In this document: positions 61,784 through 64,000 of the stretch, in pieces
Layout: every line of letters starts with the position of its first letter
Numbering within the stretch: the stretch's first letter is position 1
Assembly: GCF_003994415.1 (NCBI RefSeq)
Contig: NZ_CP034689.1
Location: 2,480,001-2,544,000 of the forward strand
Origin: Achromobacter spanius
Lineage (GTDB): Bacteria > Pseudomonadota > Gammaproteobacteria > Burkholderiales > Burkholderiaceae_B
Direction: 5' to 3'
DNA: 64,000 nucleotides
Notes under the pieces: generated by a model
The model's input: the letters and a program-made list of their open reading frames with translations, nothing else
Told to the model about the DNA's origin: nothing
The model's database searches: none
Translations under genes and position numbers: made by a program

Positions 61784-63217
61784 ATGCGGACAGAGGAATA
61801 TGAAGAGCGCGATGGCTTGGGCTTGGCCCAACTGTTGGCTCACAACGAAACCACCCCGGCCGAGCTGATGGCGTGCGCGCTGGAACTCGCCAGCACACGC
61901 GGCACGCCATTGAACGCGCTGACCTATGTGCAGCCCGACACGGGCCGGGGCCTTGCTGCCGACTGGCGCCAGCGTGGCGCCTTTCGTGGCATTCCCTTCA
62001 TCTTGAAAGATTCAGGTCTGCCCAGCCGGCGCTTTCCGTCCAGCCTGGGCTCGCACCTGTTCAACGACACGGCCTATGACATTGAGTCCACCTTGGCAGA
62101 ACGTTTCGAAGCCTCGGGCCTGATTCCGTTTGCGCGCAGCACCGTGTCGGAACTGTGCATGGGGCCGTCCACCGAAGCGCGCCGCAACGGCGGCGCCACG
62201 CTGAACCCGCGCGCGCTGGACCGCTCGGTCGGCGGCTCCAGCGGCGGCGCGGCGGTGGCCGTGGCGGCGGGCATCGTACCGGTGGCGCACGGTAGCGACG
62301 GCGGCGGGTCGATCCGGATTCCGGCGGCGTGCTGCGGCGTGTTCGGCTTGAAGCCCAGCCGGGGCCGCGTCCCGATGGGCCCGGCGCGCGGCGAAGGGTG
62401 GGGCGGCATGGCCTGCGAAGGCGTGCTGTCGCGCAGCGTGCGCGATACCGCCGCCGCCCTGGACGGCATCGGTGGCTATGCCCCCGGCGCGCCCTATGCC
62501 GCGCCGCCGCAGCCCGGGTCGTACCTGGACTCGGTGCGTGAGCAGCGCCGCGAACCGCTGCGCATTGCGCTGTGGCGCCAGGCGTGGAACGGCATCGCGA
62601 TTGCGCCGGAATGCCTGGCCGCTGTTGAACGCACGGCACGCCTGTGCCGCGAACTGGGGCACGAGGTGATCGACGCACCCTTGCCTGAACTGGATTACGC
62701 CGGCTTCGTCCGCGCACACGGCACGGTGCTGGCCACCAACATCGTGCTGGCCGTGCAGGCCCGCCTGACGCTGCGCGGCCGCGACCTGCGCGACGACGAT
62801 CTGGAACCGGTCATCCGCGATGGCCTGTCGGTGGGCCGGGGCCTGACCGCCACGCAATACGTGGATTCGATCAACCGCTTCCATGCCATCGGCCGCGCCA
62901 TCGAATCGGCCATGACGGGCTTTGACCTGGTGCTGACGCCCACCTTGGCGCAGTTGCCCGCCAAGCTGGGTGAGCTGGCGCTTGAGGGCGAGTTCTGGGC
63001 GTTTCGCGAAAAGGTGTCGCGCTACGCCACGTTTCTTGCCGTGATCAACGCATCGGGCCAGCCGGCGGCCAGCCTGCCGCTGGACTGGACTGAAACAGGG
63101 GTGCCCGTGGCCAGCCAGCTGATCGGGCACTTCGGGCGCGAGGACCAGATCCTGCGCCTGGCGGCGGAGCTGGAACGCGCCGCGCCTTGGGGCACGCGGC
63201 CAATCCTGCTGCCCTGA
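61784..63217 (+). CDS. Amidase-signature family amidase
   Basis: A 477-residue enzyme starting at MRTEEYEERDG (ATG 61784, AGGA upstream). The Ser-cisSer-Lys triad is visible: Lys75 in ILKDSG, Ser152 in VGGSSGG and Ser176 in GSDGGGSIRIP; the 24-residue Ser-Ser spacing is the family standard. It hydrolyses an amide, substrate unknown. It is transcribed toward the peptide-binding protein 60 bases on, with which it may form an operon. Confidence 0.93.
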   Translation: MRTEEYEERDGLGLAQLLAHNETTPAELMACALELASTRGTPLNALTYVQPDTGRGLAADWRQRGAFRGIPFILKDSGLPSRRFPSSLGSHLFNDTAYDIESTLAERFEASGLIPFARSTVSELCMGPSTEARRNGGATLNPRALDRSVGGSSGGAAVAVAAGIVPVAHGSDGGGSIRIPAACCGVFGLKPSRGRVPMGPARGEGWGGMACEGVLSRSVRDTAAALDGIGGYAPGAPYAAPPQPGSYLDSVREQRREPLRIALWRQAWNGIAIAPECLAAVERTARLCRELGHEVIDAPLPELDYAGFVRAHGTVLATNIVLAVQARLTLRGRDLRDDDLEPVIRDGLSVGRGLTATQYVDSINRFHAIGRAIESAMTGFDLVLTPTLAQLPAKLGELALEGEFWAFREKVSRYATFLAVINASGQPAASLPLDWTETGVPVASQLIGHFGREDQILRLAAELERAAPWGTRPILLP

Positions 63218-63277
63218 ACCACGCCACGGTCCGCCGCCATACCGGCGGCGCCGTTCAAAACCATACAAGGGGAAGAA

Positions 63278-64000
63278 ATGAAACGCGCTTTTCTGTTTTC
63301 GACCGCATTGTTCCTGGCCTCGGCCGGGCCGCTTGCCGCCGTGCCCACAACTAGCCAGGCCGAGACCACCGCCAAGTTCGTGATGCATGCGCCGCTGCGC
63401 GTGCTGGACCCGATCCTGACGTCGGCCTACGTCACGCGCAACCACGGCTATCTGGTCTACGACACGCTGTTCTCGATGAATGCCCAGGGCCAGGCCAAGC
63501 CGCAGATGGTGGATTCCTGGACCGTGTCGGAAGACCGCCTGACGTATACCTTCAAACTGCGGCCCGGCCTGAAGTTCCATGACGGCGCACCGGTGACGGC
63601 GGACGACGTCGTGGCCTCGCTGCAGCGCTGGGAAAACGGTGACCCCACCATCGGCAACCGGCTGAAGCTGGCCACGGCCGAATTGGCCGCAACCGGCGCC
63701 GACACCTTCACGCTGAAGCTTCGCACCCCCTACGGGCTGGTGCTGGAATCGCTGGCCAAGGAAAGCTCGCCGGTGCCGTTCATCATGCCCAAGCGGATTG
63801 CGTCCGTGCCGGCCTCGCAGGCAATCAGCGAAACGATCGGGTCGGGGCCGTACAAGTTCGTGCAGGCCGACTTCCAGGCGGGGGTCAAAGCCACCTACGT
63901 GAAGTTCGCGGACTACGAGCCGCGCAAGGAACCGGCCAGCGCATTCGCGGGCGGCAAGGTCGCCCGCGTGGACCGGCTGGAACTGGTGAACATCCCCGAC
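63278..64000 (+). CDS. Peptide/nickel-type ABC substrate-binding protein, 3' end outside window
   Basis: Open from ATG 63278 (AAGGGGAAGAA upstream) to the window end, 241 residues so far. A signal peptide (AFLFSTALFLASAGPLAA) is followed by KFVMHAPLRVLDPILTSAYVTRNHGYLVYDTLFSMNAQG, WTVSEDRLTYTFKLRPGLKFHDGAPVTADDVVASLQRW and SGPYKFV, the DppA/OppA family pattern. With the M81 peptidase and amidase it suggests uptake and breakdown of a peptide- or amide-like compound. Confidence 0.93.
   Translation, partial: MKRAFLFSTALFLASAGPLAAVPTTSQAETTAKFVMHAPLRVLDPILTSAYVTRNHGYLVYDTLFSMNAQGQAKPQMVDSWTVSEDRLTYTFKLRPGLKFHDGAPVTADDVVASLQRWENGDPTIGNRLKLATAELAATGADTFTLKLRTPYGLVLESLAKESSPVPFIMPKRIASVPASQAISETIGSGPYKFVQADFQAGVKATYVKFADYEPRKEPASAFAGGKVARVDRLELVNIPD

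Noticed and set aside
62012..63580. 522-codon minus-strand frame opposite the amidase
   Set aside because: Shadow frame; it crosses the amidase catalytic signature and the start of the next gene without domain features.

Overview
The window is GC-rich DNA packed with LysR and GntR regulators, ABC and Bug-type binding proteins and small catabolic operons. This style, with an E. coli-class penicillin G acylase and a Burkholderiales-type rpfF/rpfR pair, points to a betaproteobacterium of the Alcaligenaceae, most like Achromobacter (inferred from gene content; no database was searched). No rRNA, IS element, phage or CRISPR array was seen.

Layout. 1-7.7 kb: the end of a LysR gene, then a minus-strand type VI secretion cargo operon (vgrG, DUF4123 chaperone, VasX-like pore-forming effector, candidate immunity membrane protein) in which the effector is broken by a one-base frameshift. 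7.8-11.9 kb: a solitary AbrB/MazE antitoxin, then a sugar-acid dehydratase with its GntR regulator and a divergent Bug receptor. 12.1-15.0 kb: convergent rpfR (c-di-GMP receptor/enzyme) and rpfF (DSF-family signal synthase). 15.4-20.1 kb: a frameshifted TonB siderophore receptor, an SDR, a LysR remnant with an internal deletion, and a GntP permease. 20.2-27.4 kb: a divergent catabolic cluster (cyclase, acyl-CoA ligase, GntR, LivK-like protein versus Bug receptor and SDR) around an 18-bp palindrome. 27.5-30.8 kb: lipoprotein, GlxA-type regulator, DJ-1 protein, Lrp regulator with LysE exporter. 30.9-41.5 kb: an ABC exporter with a possible leader peptide, LysR, penicillin G acylase, a fused double ABC exporter and another LysR. 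41.5-50.8 kb: a nitrate/taurine-type ABC importer, FAD oxidoreductase, HutD, EtfBA, LysR, HutG and MarC. 51.1-55.2 kb: a small membrane protein, an FMN monooxygenase/SDR operon, and a TPP riboswitch before a sodium:solute symporter. 55.2-59.9 kb: tRNA-Ala, xthA, a BrnA-like orphan antitoxin, GntR, aldehyde dehydrogenase and riboflavin synthase. 60-64 kb: M81 peptidase, amidase and the start of a peptide-binding protein.

Most interesting points: the riboswitch-controlled symporter as a likely thiamine transporter; the rpfF/rpfR signalling pair; penicillin G acylase with every checked catalytic and calcium residue at the E. coli position; short tandem repeats at or just after the stop codons of five genes; two single-base frameshifts in G/C runs; two orphan antitoxins; and several strong unassigned palindromic operators.
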